A DNA stretch of 64,000 nucleotides from Boletus sp. NGJ (Eukaryota; Basidiomycota; Agaricomycetes; Boletales; Boletaceae), in NCBI GenBank assembly GCA_019096195.1, contig JAGTXK010000196.1, forward strand, positions 62,001-126,000. The letters are read 5' to 3'. Positions 12,850 to 25,011 of the stretch are shown in pieces. A model generated the notes under the pieces. It was not told the DNA's origin and ran no database searches. It saw nothing but the letters and a program-made list of their open reading frames with translations. The translations under genes were made by a program, and so were the position numbers. The stretch's first letter is position 1; the number at the start of each line of letters is the position of its first letter.

Positions 12850-14778
12850 ACGAGGCGGTGTACATGCAAAGCAAGGTCCTGTTCTGGGTTCCGTGGCGAG
12901 CGCAACGAGATCTGAATAAGTATCTGTATTCCGTAATGTAATGTCAATGTGCGATTTTACAAATTGAAAGGATGAGGTCCCTGATGTCAAGTGAGAGTGA
13001 ACGAACATCGCAGAACGTGGAACGTTTCCGTGACTCGAAGCGTTGAAATACGGGCAGAGTCTGAGTCAAGAGAGGAGGCGCCACGTCCGAACGTTCCTCA
13101 TGCGCACAAGATAGCTCTGGACGACAGACGAACGGGGAGATGTAGGGGGAGTAAAGAGGTGCACGTACACACCACGACGGGACAGGGCAAAAATTTGACG
13201 CCATCACCAGAACACGACAGAGCGCTGATCGCACGGACAGTCGGACACCTAGTGCCGAATCTAATGATGATAATAAGCAACCCAACAGCGACGTCGACAT
13301 CTGATCAACACCACACCATGACACGCTTGCACCCTCTTACGACCACCCAGAAGAAAATGCCTATGTCGAAGGGGTTGTTCTCGCCACACCGAGTGCGTGG
13401 CATCCATTGAGGCGAATTTTGTATATCCTCTAGGTACAGTGCCAGCCTCGGATGCGCATGCATCATCCTCTCGCTTCTCCGGCCCGTCACCTTTTTTCAC
13501 TTGACTAGAGCATGCGGTCTGCGTGTCAGCATTTGGGATGAGCACTACACCATGTGGCAGGCGCACTCGGGGTTGTTTTATAGAACATGATGGTTGCGTT
13601 CACGGTGGTGATCCGGTGGGTGTTTTGGCAGTTGATGCCCTAGGGGAGGCAGCGCCGAGTATCAAACAGGCGACGTAGTATTCGGAGATTGTGTTGCTTC
13701 AGACTCGGACTCACATCATGACCTATCGTTTACGGGAGATGAACGATGGCCTTCCATCCTACTTCTCCCACATCCCGCGGTGACGGTGCAATGCATTCGA
13801 ATTCGATGGGTGAGGGAGTGAGTGAGGAGTTTTCCAGCCCAGCGAACGGGTAGTTCTTTCATGTTCGCCCGACCGAGTCCATTGTGCGCATAATTCGGGT
13901 GTAGCAGAACTGTGCATCGTTGCCTTATTGGACCTGGCGAGCGTTTTCGCAAACTAGCATGTCGAATCACGTTTTAAACGCGAGTTCACCGCCAACGGAG
14001 TGGACTTTCCTCTGACGATCACCACGCATATCAGACATTGATACCAAAGACCCAGAAATCGGGTCAACGTGCTGTACCCTCTCGTGGTGCACTGTCTTTG
14101 TGCGCAGTAAGCCTAACGTATGTCGTTGCGATCCGTGGAGGGTACCATCCCGCGATACCATCTCGGACCCAGGTTGTGGACTCAACAAGGAACCAGATCC
14201 CGAACCGAACGGAAAGCTTCAACTTGAACGCGAACGAAAACCATGTGCGGCCGACTCCAACTATCGTGTGTATGGCTGTGGCGACATCTGTGCGTAACGC
14301 CACTGGTGCCGCAATACCACATATCCAAGTCCTGGAACCGTACATTCAACTCCATGATCACCTCTCCTCCGACTCTACTCCTAGATCTCGCATCTCGTCA
14401 TCGCCTTCCACCGGCCTAAAATACCATCGCGGACAGCGTTTTGAGTCGGATAGATACGCTACATCACGATGAGAACGCACTCAAACCTAGGTGTCAATCC
14501 CTCGCATGACATGGTTATTGACGCAGAGGGCGACCAGTAATTCGGAGAAATCCCACCGCGGAGGGAAAATGCCTGGGTTGGATTTTCGACCGGGATGATC
14601 CATCAGAGATGAGTCAACGGGTGCGTTCCGGAATGGTTTCAGGAAGTGATGGGTGAGCATGTTTCGTGTGTGGAATTATTAGGCAGGTTCGTGTTCGGTT
14701 GTCGTCCCGCTGCATATTTCAAGGGACTCGGAACTGTTTGATAACTTGGCGATCAGGATCCGTTGTTGGGCCACAGTG
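12850..14778. other. Intergenic, no recognisable gene
   Basis: Nearly 2 kb between the ABC transporter stop and the LINE tail. Frames of up to 144 codons exist on both strands (for example 14038-14472 plus), but they overlap each other antisense, show no family motif and have no splice-joined partners. Position 13793-13830 has a GTGAGGGAGTGAGTGAGG simple stretch. Confidence 0.5.
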
Positions 14779-15716
14779 TTTTTTTTTTTTTTGGACAAGT
14801 GTGTAGTAACTGACAAAGCTAGTTCTACATAACACACTAAGGCGGGTGTCCGAAGGCGACCGGTCCGAGGGAAAATGCTCTTACGCACGCCCTATTTACA
14901 TAGGGGGTGTGGGGCTCCGTGCACTACTTGGTTTCCCCGGTCTAGTCAGGGGGCCTAGGTAGTTTGATACCCACTAAAACCTCTGTGTTGGTTATGATCG
15001 GGGTCCAGGTGTGGAGAACTTTTGTTTTGGTGTATTGTTTTCTGTTCGCTTTCGTTAGTCTGCGGTCGATATCTAGTCTGGTGTCGATTGTGTGTTTCCA
15101 TTTTGTGGTGATCGCCGTGCGGGTGTATGATTGGCCGCAGATGACGCGGTTGCATCTTATTAGTGTCCAGAGTAGGTAGGCTGCTTCCGATATTAGGATG
15201 CGTTTCAAGCGGGTTTTGCCTCTTTGATGCGGAGAGCTGGTTGTGGGCGAGTGATTCTGTGGCATCCCTACAGTGGGGGCAGGTTGCTCGTATTTCGTAG
15301 TTCGGAATGTTCGTCCAGAATTCTCCGATGCGTAGGGAGCCAGTCATCGCACGGTAGAGAAAGTTCTGGACCGGTTTTCGGATATCTGGGTGTCGTATGT
15401 TCTTCCATAGGGTTGCATCGGTTTCCAGGTTGTGCGTTATGTCGTGTATGGCGTGTCTGGTGATGTCTAGGTTGATGAGTGTGTTTCGTGTGTATGGGGT
15501 GTCTCGGCGTGTTCGGATTGCTTTGTAGGCTATTCGTTGCGTTAGCTTGGTTAGCTTTATGCCGTGAAGATGGAAGTTTGGTGGTACATCGGCCACAGTG
15601 TTGTGCATAGTTTGGTCACTAATATAATGGTGACACCAAAGTTTCGAGCTGAATCCAATGTCCCGAAAGACGGGGTCAAATGAGTGCTTGGCACCGCGCA
15701 AAGCACTGTTACACAT
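14779..15716 (-). mobile_element. 5'-truncated LINE (non-LTR retrotransposon) ORF2 C-terminal remnant with poly(A) tail
   Basis: Minus-strand frames match the C-terminal tail of fungal LINE polyproteins, after the reverse transcriptase and RNase H. Landmarks are ITHNLETDATLWKNIRHPDI, a zinc-knuckle-like RATCPHCRDATESLAH and, in a different frame, ISEAAYLLWTLIRCNRVI followed by DRRLTKANRKQYTKTKVLHT and VLVGI, ending at a stop at 14942. The two blocks lie in different frames (about 15716-15230 and 15265-14942). The linker usually found between the CPHC knuckle and ISEA is mostly missing, so there is at least one frameshift and an internal deletion. A T14 run at 14779-14792 is an A14 tail on the element strand and marks the likely 3' end. 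No RT or endonuclease domain remains, so it is a dead 5'-truncated copy. The short stretch 15717-16064 holds nothing else I recognise. Confidence 0.8.
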
Positions 15717-16064
15717 GGTCGACTCCCATAATTGAATTGCGAGCGATGAGTAGGAGAACGAAGTTCGGCCCCCTCCAATTTGAAGTTCAATTACCGATGT
15801 CGACGTGAAACGGGATGTCGATGAGATCTCGAGCAGCGTCGTTCAAACTACTATACTAGGTGTGCAGCCTAGTACTCCCTGGAACAAGTTTGCTTCTTTG
15901 GCTACTGGGCTATACAAATCTGCGGCTCCGATTCAGAGGAACCACGGCGTAAGTGAAGAATAGTAGTAAACGCCTTGGTGGCAGGCACTGCCGCTTGGTG
16001 CACTGAGCCTCTGAATCGTCCACTGAATTTACGTCTACCCATAGGTACAGAGTCCGTACACATG

Positions 16065-17808
16065 TCACATATCTGAGTCATACTTCCTGCCGTTGTCGCC
16101 CGCTACCACCCGCAGCTCTACGTCTCCTTCTGTGGTACCAGATATCTCTGAATGTGTGAATCCAACCGAAGACGCGGCCTGCATCCTGGAAGATCGGGTC
16201 CATATACCAAATCCAGTGTCGATCCCACTATCCTGCATTTGGAGGAGCTTACGCAGGTGCAACTCTCGTACATTCATGATGAACCGAGGGGTGAGGGTGA
16301 ACATCAAGACGACGAAGATCGTGTCCATCACCGTTCCAGACACTTGTACGCCAAAGTTGATATTGTAGAGCAAATGACTGGGTCATCAGAAGTCGATGAG
16401 ATCAGTTCATGGTTTGCGTTTCGGCGGGGACAACAGTGTAAGTGAGAGCGTAAAGCAGAGACGAGGCAACGTACGCGATAAAGTAAAGGACACCGTCTCT
16501 GACGAGAATGTTGAGGTATCGGTTGACTTGCCATTGCCTGGTCGCCTTGTATGATTGATACGACTCCATACATAACCGGGCAACGGCCAGAATAAGCAAG
16601 AGGACAGCCAGAATAAGCCGAGGGATAAGTTTATAGTTACCCAGCTGGCTTGTGATAGTGAATGTCGGATTGCAAAACGACATATTGAGCACCTGAGGAA
16701 CGGTCACTGCAGGGACGGGAAGTGAGTATAGTTTCTTACAGGAAAGCGGTCGATGCTCACTTGTCAAGTAGGTGTTAGGGTTGCTGTAGAATCCCGCAGA
16801 GACTGCGTAAAGGATAATCGTAGCTGCATAAAACACAAGGAGCACGCCCAGGACGACCTTGGATTGACGGTACATTGCGTACACACGTAGGATCATCACG
16901 ACTGATTGGCATAAACACGGTTTGCCATTTAGATGGTATAGAGCATAGGACCACTTACTGTCGGAAGCAGCAAGGAATATGATAAATAGCCAAATAGATG
17001 CGATGAGGACCACCGTGCCTTTTAACTCATGAGTTGATTTTTTGCGTTAGATGGCCGAGGGATACCGCTTACACCTACAGAATTGATGTCAATGATTGAA
17101 CACATAAAAGGGGGCAAAAAAACCTACATCTATTCAATTGAGTGTTTTCGTCAGGCAAGGAATGTACTAGGATACGAGAGAAAACTTGCCAAGGTGGGGC
17201 CAGGCATGAACGTACTTCCGACTTTCAAAGTAGTACTGTAAGTAAGCTCCCACCATCAGCCTGGCATAATACATACAGAATGCTTCAATACTGTGTAAAT
17301 GCTAAAGTTTAGTCTTGACACGTTCTGCCAGTGCCATCTTTTGGTTGACTTACAAGGCGGAAGTAATCCCTATATAACGAACCTTCTAAATGTATCAGAG
17401 TCGGTTCACATTTGGGATACTGAAGACGCACAAACATGAACATTACGGATACAAAACTCCATTGCCTACTCTGTGAAGATGCGATCAGTGTCACACATTG
17501 TGTCCATTCATCGAGGCTCGCCAACCCAGATATAGTTTATCTGCAAAGATAGTCAGAAACAAATTCTGTAAGAAAATGGAGAATACAGAAACACCTCATC
17601 CGGAAAAGTGATGACTGAAAGCAGACATGGGTTTGAGTTTCCAAGGTGGTGGTCAATATGTACCACTCACTGTAATCATATGAGACGGCGGTGACAACCG
17701 CGACTGCAGTGTCGATGAGATTAGGCCACTCCATTGGTGAGCATCCTTACGAGATATGTAGTTATTGAACACCAACGCTTCTACGATGGATCGTAAATCG
17801 GAAGACAT
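16065..17808 (-). CDS. DUF6533-type seven-helix membrane protein (paralogue A)
   Basis: This belongs to a large basidiomycete family of multi-helix proteins of unknown function. The start MSSDLRSIVEALVFNNYIS (17808) leads into the diagnostic helix AVAVVTAVSYDY-IITFPDE-INYIW, assembled from short exons between about 17740 and 17480. It continues with helices in SVVMILRVYAMYRQSKVVLG, LILAVLLLILAVARLCMES, YLNILVRDGVLYFIAYVASS and the family's C-terminal landmark LTPRFIMNVRELHLR. The stop is at 16065. The exon between about 17450 and 17010 is hard to place, so one or two joins are uncertain. The tail after FIMNVREL is acidic and variable, as in other members. It is a close paralogue of the gene at 21069-22908 and shares its start motif. 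Confidence 0.75.
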
Positions 17809-18349
17809 GGCCTCGGAGTAGGTTTTGGGAGTACAACTGGATGACGAAAGGCGGACAGAAGGCGTAGCTGGTCAGCTATATAAGCCAATGCGAGCTCGTG
17901 CGACGACATGGCGATCAAAACTAAGGGGCAAGGGGCAGAAACCACGGCATGGAAATTGACACACCTGAAACGGGTCATCAGAAGCCAGGCGTTTCAAAAT
18001 GGCACGCACCACTGTTCACAAGCGTGACTACGGGGATGGTGAATCTCAGTAAAGAGATTCATCTGCCACTCATCTGGTATTTACTGGGCGTGTGAGCGTT
18101 TCAACGGTTAGCAAGATGACAAGTCTTGAGCTCACCTTAGTTACTCCGCAGTCTGGATCGGCTCTAAGTCAAGCAGGTCACAAGACCTGTCATTTCTCTC
18201 AACCTTGAAGGGAGTCGTTCAACTCAGTTGCTCAGGAGTGCGGTGCGGTGCGCCGCCAGTGGAAAGCCACAAGCCGTGCGTGGCCGATGGCAGGCTTTGC
18301 ACGAATACAACTGTAATACAGCATAAGTAATCAAATGCTCCAACGATCA
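17809..18349. other. Upstream flank of paralogue A, no recognisable gene
   Basis: Presumed promoter region of the minus-strand membrane protein; no coding signal was recognised. Its right edge is where the first amine-oxidase duplication begins. Confidence 0.4.
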
Positions 18350-19225
18350 ACGAAGGGTACAAGAAAGAATCAATACTATCATGATGTGGCTCCTTCATTG
18401 AAGAACATGACTCATCAAGACCCGAGCCATGCAAGTGGCTGTCCAAATCGAGGTGGAGAATATGGATGGCGCTTGATATGGGTTCGTCAGTCCCGTATGG
18501 TGTGGCCTCTGGAAAGCGAGAGCGCTGGTCCCCCAGCAACTCTGGACCACCTATGGCATCCCGTTGCCTATCTAGCCACGATAAATGACCATATTATTGC
18601 GCTAGGTTTGACAATACATAGTGCACACCTGAGAGCTCGCATCCATCCGTCGCAGGTGACCTGAAAAGTTGGCCAAGATGGTGGTCACCTGTCCCGGCGG
18701 GCCTCTCGCCAGCCAAGGCAGGCTTGGCCCACGACCCGGTGGTCAATTGATCATGAGGATCCAGACGGCTGGGCGCATGTATCAATCAGTATTCGTCCAT
18801 AAGACCGGGCCATGAGAACACGGCCAGATGATCATACCAACATCATGATGCCAATACGTCCGATTCATTTAGCTGAAACACCTTGCACCGATTTGTCGAT
18901 CACGCTGGTCGATTTCTCGGGAGCATAATACGCCGCCTATGGACCTGGCGTTTTCCAAGATTTCTATCCGTTGCTCACTTACCCTGCGGTGAGAAAGCGC
19001 TTGCACTTTGCAGGTGAGGCTGTGAGCATGCATCACGAGTGAGTGATAGCAGACGAGGACACCACGGACGAGTCGCACTGACCCCATCACGTAGCTGGGT
19101 TGTTGGTGCATTCGACATTTCCTGAAGAATTGTACACGAGTATCTCAAGGTTACGGGGCAGGGCGAGAAGATACAAACGTTCAAGATGCCGTGGGGCGAG
19201 AATAGCGAGTGGGGCAGTAAGTCAA
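18350..19225 (+). pseudogene. Flavin amine oxidase pseudogene fragment, copy 1
   Basis: Conserved blocks of the 3' half of a fungal flavin-dependent amine oxidase (L-amino-acid/monoamine oxidase fold) can still be read in shifting frames: DHEDPDGWAHV (about 18755), DDHTNIMMP (about 18830), YAAYGPGVFQDFYPLLTYP and RLHFAGEAVSMHH (about 18930-19045), and EYLKVTGQGEKIQTF with GENSEWGS (about 19140-19218). AGEAVSMHH belongs to the conserved C-terminal FAD-contacting region. In-frame stops interrupt it, for example TAA before YAAYGP and TGA right after AVSMHHE. The N-terminal GxGxxG dinucleotide-binding domain is absent. A second copy lies at 23990-24855. Sequence similarity to that copy stops at about 19222 beside a GTAAGT. 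Confidence 0.78.
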
Positions 19226-21068
19226 CTTGTGATCCCTCGACATAGCAAATGGCGTTGAAGTCCCACTTGCCGTTTGCGTTCCGATTGTTGACTGTCGGCA
19301 AGTCGCCATCGTCGAATCCCATCACGACCACCGTCGAAAAGATGCTTTCCGTCAGGATGGAACACAGCTGCATATACAGGGCTAGAGCTACCGGTCTCAA
19401 GTACTATTGTTGGGTCTTACTGAAATTTCAGCATCGCACGATTATCATACTGCTCAGAACTACTACACACCGGTATCCGTCGACGACATCCTCGCGAATG
19501 GTACATAGTCTTGGGGGTTCGAAGAGTGTAAAAACGACGTGTCTCGGTTTAGTGCGCATAAACACATTTCCTTATGCTCAGTATGGTCTGAGGTGTCTTG
19601 GGCGGCTATTCTTACTCGGATCCCAGCTCGGTGAGCCCCTGCGACGATCACTCAAGCAGTCAAGTTCCCTTGTTGTCAACGGTAGTCTTTCCCTGGGACT
19701 TCGAGTGCTCGTCATACCTCACGAGCCTGATCACCTGCACAACCCGACTCAGGACGAGTGTACAATCCGCCTTAGACCTGTTTGCGCCATGCCGCCTACA
19801 AAACACGCGTTCATACCGGGACGTTCTCTGGATCATAATCAAGCACCGCTCATACTCCAGGGGCATGTTCCCGACAAGGTGAGAGACGAATGTATGTCTG
19901 TCGCCACCCAAGCTCGAATCACGTCACATTCCGAATCAGAATTCAGATGTATCCGCCTTTGTGGAACAACTCGCGCTCGCTGCTATAGATGTCGGACAGG
20001 TCGACGTAGACGTACATACATGCTACCCGGGGTTCATATGGTTGTGCTCACACACACCTTGTCGACGCCAGTAATCCCTTTGAACGCCCAGTCACACGTT
20101 CACGGGTAGACTATATTGTATCACAGACATCCACATGGAATCCACAGAAATGCTAGAGATCGCTGCCAAGTACTACGCTAGGCTCTTGGAAGCGGAGCCC
20201 ATCAATACTGTATCCAAGTACCCAGGGCAGTTGTCATCGGGTGCATGTTGTCTCCCCCAAGCAATCAAGGTGGACGCGTGGGTCAACGGTCGCACGAGAT
20301 ATATGCGCTTGCGTACGAGGAGCTGAGGATGGGTAAAACTGCATTTCTGAGTGATGGATGGGGCGGCAAAAGTTCAATTTGGTGCGAGTATACCATTTGT
20401 CCGAGTGTTGATATGATGATGCCGAAGATGATCGAAGCAGGGACATTCTCTACCAAGGGTGGGCTATCTCTGACCGTCACACATGTCCAACACCCCACCC
20501 GAGTCTCCAGCCCAGTTCTTCGCAGAACAAGAATGGTGCGCTGGCGTGCTCGTTCCCGGAACGCCGGCGGGCAACGGAAGTGGCACTTGCTCTCCCAGTT
20601 TGTATGTTACCGAAATGTTCCAACTTCGCTGATTTCATTGCGATCCTGCGTCCATGCCGAACCTGAGACGAGAGACGGTTCGAGTACATGGATCTATGGA
20701 CTGATGCTGCGAGGACATGGAGTCGTGACACTCACACATTATCTGGACGTCAGGAACCCTTGGTTCATCGCATATACACTGTTGTAGCTCTCGAGGAAGG
20801 TAAACAACGTAAACGTACTGGTTTCGGCAAGCCCTGCCATAGGTCCTGAAAATATTTGCTGCAAAAAACCAAATTACACGTACAGAGGACAAATTTCCTC
20901 AAGACAGTACCTACATCATGCAATATCGGCAGACACATGATTCATACGTTGAGCTCAGAAGACGAGGCATATGTACAAGTAAAATAAATGTCACTGTTCA
21001 AAGTACCGCCACTATTCATCAGTGCCTCAGCGCCAGTGTTCAGCCCCGTTTCTAACCAAATTCCTCCT
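19226..21068. other. Gene-poor stretch, no recognisable gene
   Basis: This 1.8 kb follows the breakpoint of amine-oxidase copy 1. Long frames exist on both strands (19249-20109 plus is 286 codons) but none carries a conserved motif. A minus-strand stretch near 19390-19225 (MGFDDGDLPTVNNRN and onward) has protein-like composition without a recognisable family. A plus stretch at 20135-20210 (STEMLEIAAKYYARLLEAEP) faintly resembles linker regions of fungal LINE proteins, too weak to call. Confidence 0.4.
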
Positions 21069-22908
21069 TCAAACCCGATGCGTATTATCCCCCAACGGTT
21101 CGAGTCGAATCACTTCTGATTCGTTCGTGTCCTCCACGACCTGACCCTGCCCCGATGCGACATCCGCGAATGCGATTGCAGACACAGCCGCGTTTTGACT
21201 CGTAATGGGTTGCGACAACACACCAAATCCGGTGTCAACCCCCTGCCAACCGCGACGGAGGTCACGGTCATACAGCTCTCGCACGCTGATAATGAACCGA
21301 GGCATCATGGGGCATAGCGCTATGTCAGACAACATGCCCAGGAGGAGCACCCAAGTGCCGCCCCCTGTGGCCCTGGCCTCGACAAGAGCAGAAATGTTGA
21401 AAAACATGTTCCTGGTAGTTCAGAAAAAAGATAGCCGACTCGTGTTAGTTTGTTCGTAAATACTTGAGAGCAAGATGGGAGCGATGATGGGAGGGTGAGA
21501 AATGGGAGCGAAAGAGGGGAGGGAGTGAAATCGAGACATACACAAGGAAATAAATCATGCCATCTCTCACGAGTCGTTCCATGTACCGGTTAGGCTGCCA
21601 CTGCTTTGTCACTTTGTACATGTTAACTGACTGCTTCAAGGTTTGAGTGCCAGCAAGAATCAAAAGCATAGCTCCCAGAACAAATCGTGGGATTAGATTA
21701 GCATACACAGCAAGCATGAATGTCGTGGTGTTCGATGAGAGATCGCAAAAAGAGAAATTCGTGACTTGGACAATTGTGACTGGTGGCGGAAGATGAAGAG
21801 CAACCTCAGGGGGTGAGATTGGAGTGACACATGAAGCTTATCTGGGACATACCTGAGATATATGTATTGGTGTTGTAGACCCCTGCAACAATTAAGGAAA
21901 AAATGACCTGTGGCACATAAATGAAGAGAAGGAGCCAAAGGATCCATTTGGATTGATTCCACATTGCATACACCTGCAAAACCATGACTACTGAAATTGC
22001 ACCTACAGTAGGCAACAATGGAATCAAGCAAAACAATAACTCACAATCAGCAGTATTAAGAAATATTACAAATGTCCATTCAATCACCCAAATAATTGTG
22101 GTGCCTTTGAGGTATCTCATATAAATGTCATGGAGAGCAGTGAATCATTCCACATACACCTATGGAATTGTTATGAATGTATTGATCCTCAGTTGCAATT
22201 TAAATACATACATCTATTGGAAAATGATAATTAATGACAGACCTGAGACAAGGTGCAAAACAGAAACACTGACTTCAACAGGTCCAGGGATAAAGGTAGT
22301 ACCATCTATAAATGCATCTGATCAGCTCAAATCACCTCTAATTTGATGCTGAACATACCGAGTGCAAAAAGACTGCAGCACGGAGTGACTATTACATACC
22401 TTGGTTCACTATACAATCTAACAACAATAGACCTACATAGTCCAAGAAAGACCAACATAGCGGACCTACAGAATGTCAATTGGGAACACATGCAATGGTC
22501 CAATGGAGGATTTATACATACTAGAAGGAACATTGTTGAGACCCGGGTCCAGGGTCGGCACTGTGGGATAGTCAAGGGCCTAGTGGTCACACAGTAATTG
22601 TTGCTTCGTTACCCAAACATACTGTATCTTTGAATACCTCCACTGAGTCTACAAATAAGATGTGGAGAGTGAAACAACATACCTCGCTCGAAAAAGTGAG
22701 GACTGCAGTGATGGGATTGCAATTATAAGTTCGGAATGAAAAAGATCGTGTGCACAAAGCATCACTCACGATAATCGTACACGACAGCAGTGGCAACAAC
22801 AACTGTCCTGATCTATCAGATTGATCATTGATCAAAATAAGTGTCCATACGGGATAGATAGTTATCCCTCGGCAGAAGTTCCAAAGCAGATTGTAAATCG
22901 GAGGACAT
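21069..22908 (-). CDS. DUF6533-type seven-helix membrane protein (paralogue B)
   Basis: Same family as 16065-17808. The start MSSDLQSALELLPRDNYLS at 22908 matches paralogue A's MSSDL...NYIS. Later exons give TIIWVIEWTFVIFLN, AISVVMVLQVYAMWNQSKWI, then NLIPRFVLGAMLLILAGTQT, RYMERLVRDGMIYFLVYVSI and the C-terminal MPRFIISVRELYDRDLRRGW. The first diagnostic helix is split over very short exons near 22800-22650, where VVVATAVVYDY-like codons can be read before a GTGAGTGATG donor. Several introns in the middle are AT-rich and their boundaries are approximate. I see no certain inactivating change, but the gene has not been proved intact. Its function and ligand are unknown. Confidence 0.72.
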
Positions 22909-23925
22909 GGCGGTACAATAGAAACTGAAACGTATCACGGCTTAACGTTTAACGACGAACAAAGATCGAGAGTCGATGGGAGGGTGGTTGCCAGTTGTTC
23001 GGTCTTGATGGTTATACATTCTACCCGGGGTATTAAATACTTGCTCTAAGACTGGTTTGGAACAAGCGATGTACAAACCTCCGACAAACGCGCGATACAG
23101 CTTGATGGAGGAGTGGCGATTGGCGCACGGAGAACAAAGTCGAAGATTGTATATACCGCTGCGGGCAACAGATGGAACCAGGTTCTTGCATAATTTGGGA
23201 TCATGATATCCGATGAACTCTGGTTGCCGAGTCCGGAACGTAAGAAAGAATCTATATAAACCGCATTCCTACGTCCGAGAAGTACGCAATAGTCAGAAGA
23301 ACCACAGCTTCGCGCGATGCTCAATACTGGGGTGGAACTCTGACGTGCATCTTTCAATCACAAGGGTCTTTAAGCAATTGACTGATAGGCGTAATATATC
23401 TGGTAGAGGGTTGGTCGGGCGCGTTAGTGTTCGTGAGTTGAAGTTCATAGTTTATCAACCAGCTGTATCAGACGGCGTCGGCTGTAGACAGTCAATATCA
23501 TTTCATCACGAGAGTCAACGAAACGACTTCGTCTTCCCCTACGTTTTCCTAAACGGAAGTAGGTAGCCAATTCTACAAGATGGGTAGAGGTGTGCCCAAC
23601 CACCGCGACCGCGACTGTGTCCTAAACGGGCATCAATATTTATTCGATCTCGGGGGTGACCTAGGCACTGTTTTCTTCGTGCGTGTACGTGGGAGCAGAC
23701 TTTACCTTACTAGAGAAATAGGAACATACCGCACACATACAAATCCCCAACCAGCGCTTGCATACACACTGGCTTCGGTAACCGTGATCACTCGTTTGTG
23801 CGAGTGATGCACTATCCCTTTTTTCGCCTTGTGTCGCGGAGTCGTGCTTGAAGGAAGTCGCAGCAGACAGGCTCTATTCAACTAAGTTCGTGGTCGCCTT
23901 TTCCTCGTTCTTCGAGAGCTTTCGT
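22909..23925. other. Upstream flank of paralogue B, no recognisable gene
   Basis: About 1 kb with scattered short frames and no conserved motifs. In copy A the corresponding gap is only about 540 bp, so the duplicated blocks have diverged by insertion or deletion here. Confidence 0.4.
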
Positions 23926-23990
23926 GATAACGCACACACCGATCGATCGCGATTCGCATGCGTATTCATCGCTCTTTCTGCACGTGTTCG
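23926..23990 (+). repeat. Dispersed short repeat, copy 1 (partner at about 25290-25354)
   Basis: Both copies run GATAACGCAC(A/G)CACCG, then (A/G)TCGATCGCGATTCGCATG, and end in TTTCTGCACGTGTTC. They differ at only a few positions. No coding potential or terminal repeats were recognised, so its nature (short mobile element or recombined fragment) is open. Confidence 0.7.
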
Positions 23991-24855
23991 AGGGTACAAG
24001 GAAGAATCAATACTATCATGAGGTGGCTCCTTCATTGAAGAACATGACTCATGTCCACTCAACACCCGAGCCACGTAAGGAAGTCGTGGCTGTCCAAATC
24101 GAGGTGGAGAATATGTCTGGTGCTTGATATGGGTTCGTCAGTCCCGTATGGTGTGGCCTCTGGAAAGCGAGAGCGCTTGCCCTCCAGCAACTCTGGACCA
24201 CCTATTGCATCCCGTTGCCTATCTAACCACAATAAATGACCATATTATTGCGCTAGGTTTGACAATACATAGTGCACACCTGAGAGCTCGCATCCATCCG
24301 TCGCAGGTGACCTGAAAAGTTGGCCAAGATGGTGGTCACCTGTCCCGGCGCGCGGGCCCGGTGGTCATTTGATCATGAGGATCCAGACGGCTGGGCGCAT
24401 GTATCAATCAGTATTCGTCCATAAGACCGGGCCATGAGAACACGGCCAGATGATCGTACCAACATCATGATGCCAATAGGTCCGATTCATTTAGCTGAAA
24501 CACCTTGCACCGATTTGTCGATCACGCTGGTCGATTTCTCGGGAGCATAATACGCCGCCTATGGACCTGGCGTTTTCCAAGATTTGTATCCGTTGCTCAT
24601 TTACCCTGCGGTGAGAAAGCGCTTGCACTTTGCAGGTGAGGCTGTGAGCATGCATCACGAGTGAGTGATAGCAGACGAGGACACCACGGACGAGTCGCAG
24701 AGTATCTCAAGGTTGTGGGGCAAGGCGAGAATAGCGAGTGGGGCAGTAAGTTTCCCCTCGTAGAAACTGCTCAAGAGAAGCGCAGACCCGACTTGCTACA
24801 CCTCGGGTTGGTTGGCTGCGCTGTTCAGAATAGTGTCATCCCGCAGTCTCGCTAG
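23990..24855 (+). pseudogene. Flavin amine oxidase pseudogene fragment, copy 2
   Basis: This is nearly identical over most of its length to 18350-19225. It has the same amine-oxidase blocks: YAAYGPGVFQDLYPLL-like, RLHFAGEAVSMHH, EYLKVVGQGENSEWGSK. Relative to copy 1 it lacks a segment around the CTCTCGCCAGCCAAGG stretch and another between SMHH and EYLK, and it has an extra piece near 24050-24090. Unlike copy 1 it continues past the GTAAGT as KFPLVETAQEKRRPDLLHLG to a stop at 24853, plausibly the true C-terminal end. Stops inside the conserved blocks show that it is also inactive. Confidence 0.78.
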
Positions 24856-25011
24856 AGCGAATAAGTTGAATCGTCGCGTGGATGTGGTGTGTTTGTATCA
24901 GTGATACACATATAGGGATGCCATGAGGATGTCCGTTGCTTTGATAGTAGGGTTGACATATTTACGCATCTTCTCCAAGTCCTAGCCAGTTCTAACAGCC
25001 TAACAGTGACA
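24856..25011. other. Short spacer
   Basis: About 150 bp separate the 3' end of the amine-oxidase remnant from the stop codon of the convergent dehydrogenase remnant. Nothing is recognised in it. Confidence 0.4.

Noticed and set aside
14038-14472. 144-codon plus frame and antisense 93-codon frame
   Set aside because: Mutually antisense with no family similarity. Probably chance frames in GC-rich intergenic DNA.
19249-20109. A 286-codon plus-strand open frame
   Set aside because: It has no conserved motif and unlikely composition, overlaps protein-like stretches on the other strand, and lacks flanking splice or promoter signals.
20135-20326. Possible LINE linker fragment (STEMLEIAAKYYARLLEAEP)
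   Set aside because: The resemblance is faint and no reverse transcriptase or CCHC block is nearby.
18350-24855. Repeat-induced point mutation as the cause of stops in the duplicated oxidase copies
   Set aside because: The two copies share nearly the same sequence, and the damage includes frame changes and deletions. A C-to-T bias could not be shown by eye.
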